Positions 54,750-62,796 are shown, counted from the stretch's first letter. The stretch: DNA of 64,000 bases from Sphingopyxis indica (GCF_900188185.1 NZ_FZPA01000004.1:172045-236044); one strand, 5' to 3'. Numbers and translations are program-made. Notes: generated from the sequence alone by a model not told the origin.

Positions 54750-55549
54750 AGGACCGTATCTCGATCACGATGCTCGAAGGCGGCATCGCCGACGTCCGGC
54801 TGATCCGCGCCGACAAGATGAACGCGCTCGACGCCGCGATGTGGGAGGCGCTGGCGCAGGCCATCGACCAGCTCAAGGCGACCGCGGGGCTGCGGGTGGT
54901 GGTGCTGTCGGGCGAAGGGCGCGCCTTTTGCGCGGGGCTTGATCTCTCGAGCCTCGGCGGCGAGCGCGAGCCGGGTGCGAGCAGCGCCGGCGGCAGTCTG
55001 TCGGACCGCACGAAGGGGATCGCCAACAACGCCCAATATGCCGCGTGGGGCTGGCGCGAGTTGCCGGTGCCGGTGATCGCCGCGGTCCACGGCGTCGCAT
55101 TCGGCGCGGGGAGCCAGATCATGGCCGCCGCCGACATCCGCATCGTCCACCCCGACACGCGGATCGCGATCATGGAGATGCGCTGGGGCCTCGTCCCCGA
55201 CGTCGCGGGCATGGCGCTGTGGCGCACGCAGGTCGCCGACGACGTGCTGCGCGAAATGATCTATACCAACCGCGAATTCACCGGATCCGAAGCGAAGCTG
55301 CTGGGCTTTGCGACGCATGTCGCCGACGACCCGCTGGCGAAGGCGATGGAGCTGGCGGCGGTGATCGCCGACAAGAACCCGCACGCGGTCCGCGGCGCCA
55401 AGCGCCTCTGCAACATGCTCGCCGACGCGAGCGATGCCGAAATATTGCAGGCCGAAAGCGACGAGCAGGTGAAGGTCATCCGCACCCCCAACCAGATGGA
55501 GGCGGTGATGGCGCATATGCAGAAGCGCAAGCCGAATTTCGTCGATTGA
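54746..55549 (+). CDS. Enoyl-CoA hydratase/isomerase family protein
   Basis: A 267-residue crotonase-fold enzyme. The oxyanion-hole motifs are GRAFCAGLDLSSLGG (about 58-72) and HGVAFGAGSQIMAAADIRI (about 114-132). A catalytic glutamate is plausible in MRWGLVPD as part of EMRWG. It likely hydrates or isomerises an enoyl-CoA produced after activation by the upstream synthetase. It overlaps the DsbA-like gene by four bases. Confidence 0.93.
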   Translation: MKDRISITMLEGGIADVRLIRADKMNALDAAMWEALAQAIDQLKATAGLRVVVLSGEGRAFCAGLDLSSLGGEREPGASSAGGSLSDRTKGIANNAQYAAWGWRELPVPVIAAVHGVAFGAGSQIMAAADIRIVHPDTRIAIMEMRWGLVPDVAGMALWRTQVADDVLREMIYTNREFTGSEAKLLGFATHVADDPLAKAMELAAVIADKNPHAVRGAKRLCNMLADASDAEILQAESDEQVKVIRTPNQMEAVMAHMQKRKPNFVD

Positions 55550-55580
55550 TCGTCGCCCCCCGCACAGGCGGGGACGATAA

Positions 55581-56273
55581 TTATTCGAGCAATTCCAGAA
55601 AGCGCGCCGCATTGTGCCAGTCGGCTTCGCGGCGCGCGCGCTGTGCCTGGGCCTCGCCGTCGGTGCCCCAGCGGCGCTCCTGATAGCGCTCGTCGAGGCT
55701 GACGGCCTGCCACAAGGCATCGGCGTCGAAGGCGCGCTCGGCGAGCGCCAGCCCCGCGACGAGCGAGCCGCCGATCGTCACCAGCGGCGACAGCGCGGCG
55801 AGCCGGAACGGGTCGAGCGCATGTACCGCGCCTTTCAGCGCGGCCACCGTGGCCTTCGGCTGGTCGACCGGCAGCACGCCCTGCGCAAGCGCGAACTCGA
55901 CGCCGTGGCGCCCCTCGGCCCAGGCGAGCAGCGGGTTCCATGCCGCCGCCTGCTCGGCCTGCAAGGCGGCATCGCGGTCGTCGCGATAGCAGAGGAGGTC
56001 GCTTTCCGCATAGGCCGCGATCGGCGCGGCAAAGGCGGCGGGGTCGGGCGCGGCAAGGTCGATCGCGGCGTTGGCGATGCCGGTGAGCGGCATTGCGGCG
56101 GGATCGACCGTCTCGCCCTGCCCCTGCCATTCGGCCGCTATCGCGCGCGCGAGCGGCTCGCTCGCGACGATGAGCGGCGCGCGCGCCGGGGTGCGCACCG
56201 CGCGGCCATCGAGCGCGATGCCCCAGCCGCCGTCCTGCCGGGCGGCCTCGGCGGTCTTCCAGAAGCGCTTCAT
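55581..56273 (-). CDS. ATP12-family F1-ATPase assembly chaperone
   Basis: A 230-residue alphaproteobacterial homologue of mitochondrial Atp12, which shields the F1 alpha subunit before assembly. Signatures are the FWKTAEAA opening, GWGIALDGRAVRTPARAPL near residue 16, ESDLLCYRDDRDAAL near 93 and WNPLLAWAEGRHGVE near 114. It ends a minus-strand coupled chain that starts at crcB. Confidence 0.92.
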   Translation of the reverse strand: MKRFWKTAEAARQDGGWGIALDGRAVRTPARAPLIVASEPLARAIAAEWQGQGETVDPAAMPLTGIANAAIDLAAPDPAAFAAPIAAYAESDLLCYRDDRDAALQAEQAAAWNPLLAWAEGRHGVEFALAQGVLPVDQPKATVAALKGAVHALDPFRLAALSPLVTIGGSLVAGLALAERAFDADALWQAVSLDERYQERRWGTDGEAQAQRARREADWHNAARFLELLE

Positions 56274-56506
56274 CGCGCGCCGGGCGACCGCCAGCGGCGC
56301 GCGAGGATTTTCGGCATCACGGCGAAGTCGAACAGGCCGACCAGCACGATCGCGACGCCGATCCAGCGGTCGGCCGGCTGCCCGGCGAGCGACCAGCCGC
56401 CGCGGATCAGCACGAAGCCGGCGAGCACGAAGATCGCGCCGGTGATGCGGATGGCATTGAGGGCAAAGAAGCGCTTTTTGGCGAGGGCGTCGGCGGCGTC
56501 GGTCAT
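56270..56506 (-). CDS. Small two-span membrane protein
   Basis: A 78-residue protein with two hydrophobic spans (AIRITGAIFVLAGFVLI and WIGVAIVLVGLFDFAVMP) and basic ends. No family name is recognised. It overlaps PaiB-type and ATP12 genes by four bases on each side, which makes it very probably translated. Confidence 0.82.
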   Translation of the reverse strand: MTDAADALAKKRFFALNAIRITGAIFVLAGFVLIRGGWSLAGQPADRWIGVAIVLVGLFDFAVMPKILARRWRSPGAR

Positions 56507-57123
56507 GGCTGCTCCCTATCGCCGCCGAGGTGACGCATCAACCGAGCGAGCGCGCCATGGCCGGTGGCATCGAGCCCCGCCGCGACGCGCTCGCGCTCGT
56601 CGGCACTCTTGTTCTGCGACAGCTTGATCGTCGGGCGCCACGCAGCGATCCGCATCTCGAATCCGGTGATCGCACCTGTCATCCGGCCGAACAGCGCGGG
56701 GTTCATCTTGTCGCGCGTCCACGGCGGCGTCGCGCCGATGCGTGCCTCATGATGCGCGGAAAGCGCATCGAGCAGATCGAGCAAGGCGTCGTCGTTCAGC
56801 TTGCGCGCGATGCCTTCCATCTCGACCGCGACATAATTCCACGTCGGCACCTGATCGGTTGCCGCATACCAGCCTGCGCTGACATAGGCATCGGGGCCCT
56901 GCACGACCGCGAGCGCCGTCGTTCCGTCGAGGTGCCGGGTCAGCGCATTGCCGCGCGCGAGATGGAAGCGCAGTGTCGCATTGTCTTCGCTCATCAGCAC
57001 CGGCGTATGCGCGACGCGCGGGCCGTCGGGGGTCGCCGCGAAAATCGCGGCAAAGCCGATCTCGCGCACCAGCAGCGCGGGCAACTCGTCCTGTTGCGGC
57101 CGGAAAGCGGAATTGGGATGCAT
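56503..57123 (-). CDS. PaiB-type FMN-binding protein
   Basis: A 206-residue split-barrel flavin-binding protein of the PaiB family, in which the Bacillus member is described as a negative regulator of sporulation and protease genes. Signatures are FAAIFAATPDGPRVAHTPVLM, LRFHLARGNALTRHLDG, GPDAYVSAGWYAATDQVPTWNY and GAITGFEMRI. Its start overlaps the pseudouridine synthase stop (TGATG-type). Its role here is unknown. Confidence 0.92.
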   Translation of the reverse strand: MHPNSAFRPQQDELPALLVREIGFAAIFAATPDGPRVAHTPVLMSEDNATLRFHLARGNALTRHLDGTTALAVVQGPDAYVSAGWYAATDQVPTWNYVAVEMEGIARKLNDDALLDLLDALSAHHEARIGATPPWTRDKMNPALFGRMTGAITGFEMRIAAWRPTIKLSQNKSADERERVAAGLDATGHGALARLMRHLGGDREQP

Positions 57124-58298
57124 CAGCGCGGCCCGCGCGGCGCAGGTTTCGACGGTTTGCGCGCGCCGGCCTTGGCAGGCCCGCGCTTCGCCCCGACTTT
57201 ACCGGCAGGCTTGGCCTTTGCTTCGGCTCGCCCGCGCCGTTCGCCGCGCCGCGCCTTGCGGACCTGCTTGGCATGGGCCTTGGCCTTCGCTTTCTGCGCC
57301 GCTTTGGGCGGCGTCCGCGGTTCGTCCTCGACGAGCAGGTCGCCGAGGATCGGGTCGAAACCGAGCGCGTCGAGGCTCGCGGCGAAATGGTCGGGAAGCG
57401 GCGCCGACACGTCGAGCGCGCCGCCGTCGGGATGGTCGATGCGCAGGCGGCGGCTGTGCAGGTGCAATTTCCGGCTGATCGTTCCGGTCAGGAAAGCGTC
57501 CTTGCCGCCATATTTGCCGTCGCCGACGATCGGATGGCCGATCGCCGCCATATGGACGCGGAGCTGATGGGTGCGCCCGGTCAGCGGTTGCAGCTCGACC
57601 CACGCCGCCTTGTTCCCGGCGCGCTCGATGATCCGATAGCGCGATTTCGATGGCAGGCCCTTTTCGTCGACGTGCATCTTTTCGCCGCCCGAACCCGGCT
57701 GCTTGGCGAGCGGCAGGTCGATTTCGCCCTGCGCGATGTCGGGCACGCCGACGACTATCGCCCAATAGGTCTTCTTCGCGCTGCGGTTCGAAAAGGCCTT
57801 GGCGAACCACGCCGCGGCGCGCGGGGTGCGCGCGACGAGCAGCGCGCCCGAGGTGTCCTTGTCGAGCCGATGGACGAGCTTGGGGCGGACCGGCGCATCG
57901 CCCTGCAATGCGCCGAGCAGGCCGTCGACGTGGCTCTCGGTCTTCGTCCCGCCCTGCGTCGCGAGACCTGGCGGCTTGTCGAGCACGAGCGCGCTCGCGT
58001 CGCGATGGATCACCATCGCCTCGGCGAGCGCAATATCGGCGGGCGACAGGGGCTTGTCCTTGCGCGGGCGCGGGCCGCTCGGCGCGGCGGGGGGGACGGG
58101 CATCGCGATGCGCTGCCCCGCCTCGATGCGGTCCGAAACGTCGGCCTTCTTGCCGTCGAGCGTCAGTTCGCCCGAGCGCGCCCAGCGCGCGATCAGCGCG
58201 TGCGGCGTGCCCGGCCGGTGCCGCTTGAACCAGCGATCGAGCCGGATGCCGTCATCGTCTTCGGCGACGACCGCCGTGTCGTGCGCGTCGCCGTTCAT
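57123..58298 (-). CDS. RluA-family pseudouridine synthase (RluC/RluD-like)
   Basis: A 391-residue RNA pseudouridine synthase. An S4-like RNA-binding region (residues about 15-70) leads to the catalytic domain with the aspartate motif KLVHRLDKDTSGALLVART. PLTGRTHQLRVHMAAIGHPIVGDGKYGG follows. The C-terminus adds a long Lys/Ala/Arg-rich tail (about 60 residues) that probably contacts RNA. The start at 58298 (MNGDAHD) overlaps the crcB end by four bases. Confidence 0.93.
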   Translation of the reverse strand: MNGDAHDTAVVAEDDDGIRLDRWFKRHRPGTPHALIARWARSGELTLDGKKADVSDRIEAGQRIAMPVPPAAPSGPRPRKDKPLSPADIALAEAMVIHRDASALVLDKPPGLATQGGTKTESHVDGLLGALQGDAPVRPKLVHRLDKDTSGALLVARTPRAAAWFAKAFSNRSAKKTYWAIVVGVPDIAQGEIDLPLAKQPGSGGEKMHVDEKGLPSKSRYRIIERAGNKAAWVELQPLTGRTHQLRVHMAAIGHPIVGDGKYGGKDAFLTGTISRKLHLHSRRLRIDHPDGGALDVSAPLPDHFAASLDALGFDPILGDLLVEDEPRTPPKAAQKAKAKAHAKQVRKARRGERRGRAEAKAKPAGKVGAKRGPAKAGARKPSKPAPRGPR

Positions 58299-58672
58299 GC
58301 CGGAAGCTGCCGCATCGCGACCATGCCGAGCCCGCAGGCGACAATGCCGACGATCACCGACGACAGGACATAGGCCAAGGCCTGCCCCATTGCGCCACGC
58401 TCGAAGAGCAGCCAGAATTCGAGGCTGAACGAGGAAAAGGTGGTGAAGCCGCCGAGCAGCCCGACCCCGAGGAACAGTCGCGTCGTCTCGCTGCCGCCGC
58501 TGCGCGCGAGCCAGCCGACGAGGAGCCCCATCGCGAGGCTGCCGGCGATATTGGCGGTGAAGGTCCACCACGGAAAACCGGGGCCGAGCCGCGCGAGCAT
58601 GATCTGGCCGAGCAGGTGCCGGCACCCGGCGCCGAGCGCGCCGCCGAGCATGACGGGAAAAAGCGTGTTCAT
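58295..58672 (-). CDS. crcB: Fluoride channel CrcB/Fluc
   Basis: A 125-residue four-helix membrane protein that works as a dual-topology dimer exporting fluoride. The conserved features are GGALGAGCRHLL at the start, the TFTANIAGSLAMGLL segment with the pore asparagine, and LLGGFTTFSSFSLE with the phenylalanine box. No fluoride riboswitch could be recognised upstream. It leads the coupled minus-strand chain. Confidence 0.95.
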   Translation of the reverse strand: MNTLFPVMLGGALGAGCRHLLGQIMLARLGPGFPWWTFTANIAGSLAMGLLVGWLARSGGSETTRLFLGVGLLGGFTTFSSFSLEFWLLFERGAMGQALAYVLSSVIVGIVACGLGMVAMRQLPA

Positions 58673-58794
58673 GGCGCCCGCACTAGCCTGAAACGGCAGC
58701 GAGGCAAAGCGGCGGCATTCGCCTCGCGTCGAGCGCCCGCGAGCGGAATGCTGCATCTATCCGGTCAACGGGCTTGACGATGAGAACAAATAGT

Positions 58795-58807
58795 GTCCAG
58801 AATGGAC
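58795..58807. promoter_or_regulatory. Possible operator palindrome upstream of a MarR-like gene
   Basis: GTCCA-GAA-TGGAC (58795-58807) is a perfect-armed 13-base palindrome in the 281-base gap between crcB and the MarR-like gene. A TTGACG box (58774-58779) precedes it. The rest of the gap shows no gene. Regulation by the adjacent MarR-like protein is a guess from position. Confidence 0.35.
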
Positions 58808-58953
58808 CTGCCAGTGGAGAGTCGGGGCGCGACGATCGGGCATGAAAAGCAACATTGGTCCGAATTGGCGGCATATGCGAACGAACATAAGGTGAATCCA
58901 GCCATTGTGACGGGATAGTTGCGCCAGGACGGACAGAGAAGGGGGGCAAGGCG

Positions 58954-59985
58954 ATGATTTATATCGACGTAAACCGCTCGTCGCACGAGGAGGCCGTCGA
59001 ACCCGGCCGTGCGGACAGCCCGGAGCCGGCCCGGTTCCCAACGCATTTCGACGATGAGCGTCCGCTGCTGGTGGCGGTGGCTGCGCCCCCGTCGCAATCG
59101 GTGGGCGAAGGGATCGCAGGGATGCGCCCGGCCGCGACAGTCTCGCCGCAGGGCGCCGCCGATCATATCCGGGCCATGGCGCGACCCGGGATCATTTGGT
59201 TGCGGAGCGCCGAATCGCTCGACGACGCGCTCTTGTCCACGCTTTGCGCCGCTCTGGCGGAACGGCGCTGCAGCCTGATCGGCGAAACGACACTCGCGGC
59301 GCTCGACCGGATTGATGCGCTGTTTGCCGACGCGATCCCGACGCAGTGGCTCGTCGATGCGGATCCGCTCGATCGCGCCATGGCCGTAGCCGCGCTGACG
59401 CGCGCGCGGCCGCTCGAAGTGAATGACGTAACCCGCGACGAGGCCATGGCGCGCATTGATCGCCTGCAGGAGGAGGTTGCGCGCATCGCGCGCTTGCTCG
59501 GCGATTTCGCCGGGCCGGGCGGGCTTCCCGGGACGCCGCACGATCACGGGGGCGGCGGCCATCGGTCTGTCGGCTATCCGGGGCAGGTGCGCGCGCCGGT
59601 GCGCGACTTCGCCCTGGCGCCGCGCAGCTTCGAATCCGGGGAACGTGCGCTCGACCGCCAGCGCGCGAAGAATGTGCGGCGAATGCTCCGCCAGCGGCGG
59701 ATGCGCGAGCAATATTTCCCCGCCGACCTGTTCGCCGACCCTGCATGGGACATGCTGCTCGACCTCTATGCCGCGCGGCTCGAGCACCAGCCGGTTTCGG
59801 TGTCGAGCCTGTGCATCGCCGCGGCGGTTCCCGCGACGACCGCGCTGCGCTGGATCAAGACGATGACCGAGGCCGGCCTCTTCGTGCGCGAAGCCGATCC
59901 GCAGGACGGCCGCCGCATCTTCATCGCGCTTGCGGAGGGCGCGTGTGATGCGATGGCCCGCTATTTCGAAGCGCTCGAGGAATAG
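58954..59985 (+). CDS. MarR/winged-helix-type regulator with a long N-terminal region
   Basis: A 343-residue protein. The C-terminal 120 residues look like a winged helix: LFADPAWDMLLDLYAARLEHQPVSVSSLCIAAAVPATTALRWIKTMTEAGLFVREADPQDGRRIFIAL covers helix-turn-helix and wing. The N-terminal 200 residues (RPLLVAVAAPPSQSVGEGIA, SAESLDDALLSTLCAALAERR, MARIDRLQEEVARIARLLGDF) are not recognised and end in a coiled-coil-like helix. A strong GGGGGG ribosome-binding site precedes the ATG. Such long forms are known in sphingomonads, to my recollection, without assigned function. Confidence 0.78.
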   Translation: MIYIDVNRSSHEEAVEPGRADSPEPARFPTHFDDERPLLVAVAAPPSQSVGEGIAGMRPAATVSPQGAADHIRAMARPGIIWLRSAESLDDALLSTLCAALAERRCSLIGETTLAALDRIDALFADAIPTQWLVDADPLDRAMAVAALTRARPLEVNDVTRDEAMARIDRLQEEVARIARLLGDFAGPGGLPGTPHDHGGGGHRSVGYPGQVRAPVRDFALAPRSFESGERALDRQRAKNVRRMLRQRRMREQYFPADLFADPAWDMLLDLYAARLEHQPVSVSSLCIAAAVPATTALRWIKTMTEAGLFVREADPQDGRRIFIALAEGACDAMARYFEALEE

Positions 59986-60039
59986 GCCGACGCTTGCCAG
60001 CGCCGCAAAGCTGTGGCAGGGGCGCGCTTCCCGGCTATC

Positions 60040-60083
60040 GGGCGCTTAGCTCAGTTGGTAGAGCATCTCGTTTACACGGGGAT
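60040..60083 (+). tRNA. 5' half of tRNA-Val (anticodon UAC), interrupted by integrated DNA
   Basis: The acceptor 5' strand GGGCGCT, D-arm GCTC-AGTTGGTA-GAGC and anticodon arm TCTCG-TTTACAC with anticodon TAC are intact (60040-60077). The 3' strand of the anticodon stem then breaks down (GGGGA gives a G-G clash). No variable loop, TTC loop or AGCGCCC acceptor 3' strand follows. The integrase gene begins 30 bases on. This is the attachment-site side of the element. Confidence 0.85.
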
Positions 60084-60112
60084 GTTTCGTCTGATCCAAC
60101 CATCGGTTATCC

Positions 60113-61222
60113 TTACGCTTTCTTCTGGTCGCGATTGGCGTTTCCGGGATTTGTGCGGGACACCGCCACCTCACTTGCATCGAGACCGTCCCGAACATCC
60201 TCGTCCAGCACATGCGCGTATTTGAGCGTCGTCGCGATATTGCGATGAGCGAGGGCGCGCTTTGTCAGCGCCAGGTCGCGGGTCTGACGCAGGACGCGCG
60301 TCGCCCGGGTATGGCGCAGGTCGTGCAAGCGAAGGCCGGGGACCCCGATCGCCTCGCGCGCATCCTCGTGCGCGTCGCGAATGACCGTGATGCTGAGCGG
60401 ATAGCGGTCGCCTTGCCGGCGCCGGACCCGCTCGCGCCTTCCCCCGCTCGCCGTCGCGCGTTGGCAGATATAGGTGAACACCTTCGGGCCGGCCTTGGGC
60501 TGGTTGGCGATAATCAGGAGCATCGCCTGCGTCAGCGGTCGCTCGACCATCGCCCCGCCCTTGACGCGCGTCCATGCCGATCGGTTCGCCAGATCGAGGT
60601 CGCTCCAACCGAGATTGATGACCTCGCTTCGCCGCCAGCCTGAAAGCAGCAGGAACTCGATCGCCGGGCGCACATCGTCGCGTATTGCCGCCAGATAGGC
60701 GTCCTGCTGATCGCCGGCGTCGAGAAGCTGCCAGCGCGTCCCCTGCGCCTTGTAGCGCAGCGCATTCCAGTCGGGCATGTCTCCGATGTCATATTTGGCT
60801 TTTTGGGCGCGGTGCCAGACGGCGCTCGCAACCTCGATCTCGCGATTGATGCTGCTGTTCGCGCGGAGCTCGCCATTGTCGCGGACCCGGCGCGCGGCGA
60901 AATGGTCGATCAGGTGGCGCTGCGTCACATCGGAAAGCAGCAACCCGCCGCCGATCCCCGTGACGAGCGCTTTCAGGATATATTCGGTCGTTTTCCAGCT
61001 CGGCAAGGTGTTGGCATAGTCCTCGTAGAAGCCAGCGGCATTGTCGAGCGTGATCGGCGGAAGCGTGCGGGTCGGCAGAAGCGCATCGTGGAGCTTTTGG
61101 TCTATGATCGCTTGCGCGTCTCGCTTGTTGCCTGTTCCCGTCGAGCCATGAAACCGACGACCGTTCCTGACGAAGTCGTAGTGCCAGTGCGGCGAGTTCT
61201 TTTTCGGGATGGGCTTGGGCAT
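60113..61222 (-). CDS. Tyrosine recombinase (phage-type integrase)
   Basis: A 369-residue site-specific recombinase. An N-terminal arm-binding region (HWHYDFVRNGRRFHGSTGT) and a SAM-like core-binding domain precede the catalytic domain. The catalytic set is R197 in LSGWRRSEV, H300 and R303 in LHDLRHTRAT, H326 in LAHRN and the nucleophile Y335 in TTLKYAHV. All are present, so it should be active. Its 3' end lies 30 bases from the interrupted tRNA-Val, its likely target. The start at 61222 lies inside the upstream excisionase-like frame. Confidence 0.95.
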   Translation of the reverse strand: MPKPIPKKNSPHWHYDFVRNGRRFHGSTGTGNKRDAQAIIDQKLHDALLPTRTLPPITLDNAAGFYEDYANTLPSWKTTEYILKALVTGIGGGLLLSDVTQRHLIDHFAARRVRDNGELRANSSINREIEVASAVWHRAQKAKYDIGDMPDWNALRYKAQGTRWQLLDAGDQQDAYLAAIRDDVRPAIEFLLLSGWRRSEVINLGWSDLDLANRSAWTRVKGGAMVERPLTQAMLLIIANQPKAGPKVFTYICQRATASGGRRERVRRRQGDRYPLSITVIRDAHEDAREAIGVPGLRLHDLRHTRATRVLRQTRDLALTKRALAHRNIATTLKYAHVLDEDVRDGLDASEVAVSRTNPGNANRDQKKA

Positions 61223-61425
61223 GGCATAGCTTCCTGAGGCCGGGGAACGACGCGCTGGCGAGCGAGATAATCGGCAATGTCGTCCGGCGTGTGCCGAATC
61301 TTGCGCCCGTCGAGCCTGACGTAACCGATCATTCCGGCCTGGCGCAAACGGCGAAGCGTCGGCGCCGAGATGTTGAGCTCGGCCGCGGCTTCGTCGATCG
61401 TCAAGAGGTCGCGGGGGTTGGTCAT
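61102..61425 (-). CDS. Excisionase-like helix-turn-helix protein
   Basis: A 107-residue protein with an N-terminal MerR/AlpA-like winged HTH (LLTIDEAAAELNISAPTLRRLRQAGMIGYVRLDGRKIRH). The C-terminal 40 residues are basic, Ser/Thr/Arg-rich, and are encoded in the same DNA as the integrase N-terminus (121-base overlap). Such proteins direct excision or act as repressors. Its start overlaps the DUF5131 stop by four bases. Confidence 0.85.
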   Translation of the reverse strand: MTNPRDLLTIDEAAAELNISAPTLRRLRQAGMIGYVRLDGRKIRHTPDDIADYLARQRVVPRPQEAMPCPSPSRKRTRRTGTTTSSGTVVGFMARREQATSETRKRS

Positions 61426-62393
61426 GCGTCAATGTTCCGCTGCTCGATGGACGGGAAGCCATCGTGAAGCTGGTTGTCGAGACGACGGCCGGCGCGCTTC
61501 TTCCCAACGCGAAGGTGCCCGCCCTGGTCCGCCGAATGCGTCCAACGGCCTTCCCACCGATCTGCCGACGGATCGTGGTCGATGTCGGGATAAGCGCACC
61601 AGCCGCTGCCATCCGAGTGATTATCGATCTCGCCGGGAAACCATTCCCCCCATTGCTTGAAGAAGAAGGGCACTCCAGCCGCGCCGCATTGATCGCGCAG
61701 CGCGCGCGCCCAGTCAGGGTGCATCGGCCGTGCCTTCGGCCCGCTCTCGCCGCCGCAAATCACCCAATCGAGCGCGTCGAGCCACGTCAGCCAGCCGTTG
61801 ACCGGGCAATTGTCCAGCAACTGCCCGAGATCGACCGGACCAAGCATGGGCTCCATGCTGAGACCGACCCAAGGAATGCCGAGCCGGGCTTTCAGGTCGA
61901 GTAGCCGGGGAATGTCGCGGTTCGCTTCATCCTGATTGACGATCGATATGATGAGCCCGGCGTGTTTCGGCCATGGCCGCCCTCTCAAGCGCTTCTCGAC
62001 GAACGAGATGCGTTTCGTGACGATCTGGATTTCGAGCCGGTTGCATCGGCCAATTGTCGTCCATGCCTCATCGAACCATTCGGCGGGCACTTCGTTGTCG
62101 AACAGGTCGCTCATCGACTGGATGAAGACGCGCCGTCGGGAATGATCGTGAAGCTGGCCGATCTCGCAGTCGGCCGCCCACCAGGCATGGTCGTTGTCGA
62201 GCCGGTGAAGCGTCTTGACCGCCGATGCGATCTTGCGGCGCGGCACGCCGACGCCCCAATGATTACCGCCCGTCCGCTTCGACCACGTCTCGGCATAGCA
62301 ATGATCGCAGCCGGGACCGACCTTGGTGCATCCCCACCAGAAATTGACCGTTGCATCGGTCCATTCGATCTTTGTGCCGTCAGCCATCATCAT
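61422..62393 (-). CDS. DUF5131 / phage Gp37-Gp68 family protein
   Basis: A 323-residue protein of a phage- and island-borne family. The opening TKIEWTDATVNFWWGCTKVGPGCDHCYAETWSKR carries three cysteines in a CxxxxxxCxxC arrangement like that of radical-SAM-type iron-sulfur sites. DWVICGGESGPKARPMHPDW and FFFKQWGEW are family signatures. Its biochemical role is not established. The start runs through triple ATG (MMMADG). Confidence 0.93.
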   Translation of the reverse strand: MMMADGTKIEWTDATVNFWWGCTKVGPGCDHCYAETWSKRTGGNHWGVGVPRRKIASAVKTLHRLDNDHAWWAADCEIGQLHDHSRRRVFIQSMSDLFDNEVPAEWFDEAWTTIGRCNRLEIQIVTKRISFVEKRLRGRPWPKHAGLIISIVNQDEANRDIPRLLDLKARLGIPWVGLSMEPMLGPVDLGQLLDNCPVNGWLTWLDALDWVICGGESGPKARPMHPDWARALRDQCGAAGVPFFFKQWGEWFPGEIDNHSDGSGWCAYPDIDHDPSADRWEGRWTHSADQGGHLRVGKKRAGRRLDNQLHDGFPSIEQRNIDA

Positions 62394-62608
62394 CCCTCAT
62401 GCAGCCGCGCCCGAAGGTCATCGGCGATAACCCGGTAAAGCCGCGCGGCCATGCGCGATCGCTTGCACACCCTGTCAGCCCGCGCGTCGAGCCACGCCGG
62501 GAGGTTCAGCAAGGCGGCTATGCGGCTCGCCCATGCGTCTGTTGCGACGTCGGCGATGTGCGTGCCGTCGCTGGCGAGTATCTGCTTGCCGTGCGCGCGG
62601 AAGGTCAT
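62390..62608 (-). CDS. Small phage-type protein, unrecognised
   Basis: A 72-residue basic protein (MTFRAHGKQILASDGTHIAD, then a region with RIAALLNLPAWLDARADRVCKR). No motif is recognised. It overlaps both neighbours by four bases (ATGA), which supports translation. Confidence 0.65.
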   Translation of the reverse strand: MTFRAHGKQILASDGTHIADVATDAWASRIAALLNLPAWLDARADRVCKRSRMAARLYRVIADDLRARLHEG

Positions 62609-62796
62609 GCTTCGTCCTTTGCTTGGTGAGCGCGTTGGTATGCGGCCAGACCGTCTAGCGTGAAGGTGGACCCGCAATCTGTGCAGCCCACGCTGTCAAG
62701 TGCCCGAACGGGAACCAGCGAGCCGCCACAAAGGACGCAGCGCCGCAGTTTTTCGTCCGCCTCAATCCGCTCGATAAGCTGTGAGAGGTCGGTCAT
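62605..62796 (-). CDS. Small zinc-ribbon phage-type protein
   Basis: A 63-residue protein with two CxxC pairs, CVLCGG (about residue 20) and CTDCGS (about 37), as in a zinc ribbon. GGAGGAAGCC precedes the ATG at 62796. It may be a nucleic-acid-binding or adaptor protein; no closer family was recognised. Confidence 0.75.
   Translation of the reverse strand: MTDLSQLIERIEADEKLRRCVLCGGSLVPVRALDSVGCTDCGSTFTLDGLAAYQRAHQAKDEA

Noticed and set aside
58683..58949. An 88-codon minus-strand frame upstream of crcB
   Set aside because: No ribosome-binding site, no recognisable motif, and it overlaps the likely promoter regions of crcB and the MarR-like gene.
58673..58953. Fluoride riboswitch upstream of crcB
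   Set aside because: The minus-strand leader of crcB shows no sequence like the crcB-motif riboswitch core. The gap holds only a palindrome and promoter-like words.
60040..60130. Group I intron inside tRNA-Val
   Set aside because: Interrupted alphaproteobacterial tRNAs with group I introns are known for other isoacceptors, but here no 3' exon follows and an integrase gene lies at the junction, so integration explains the break better.
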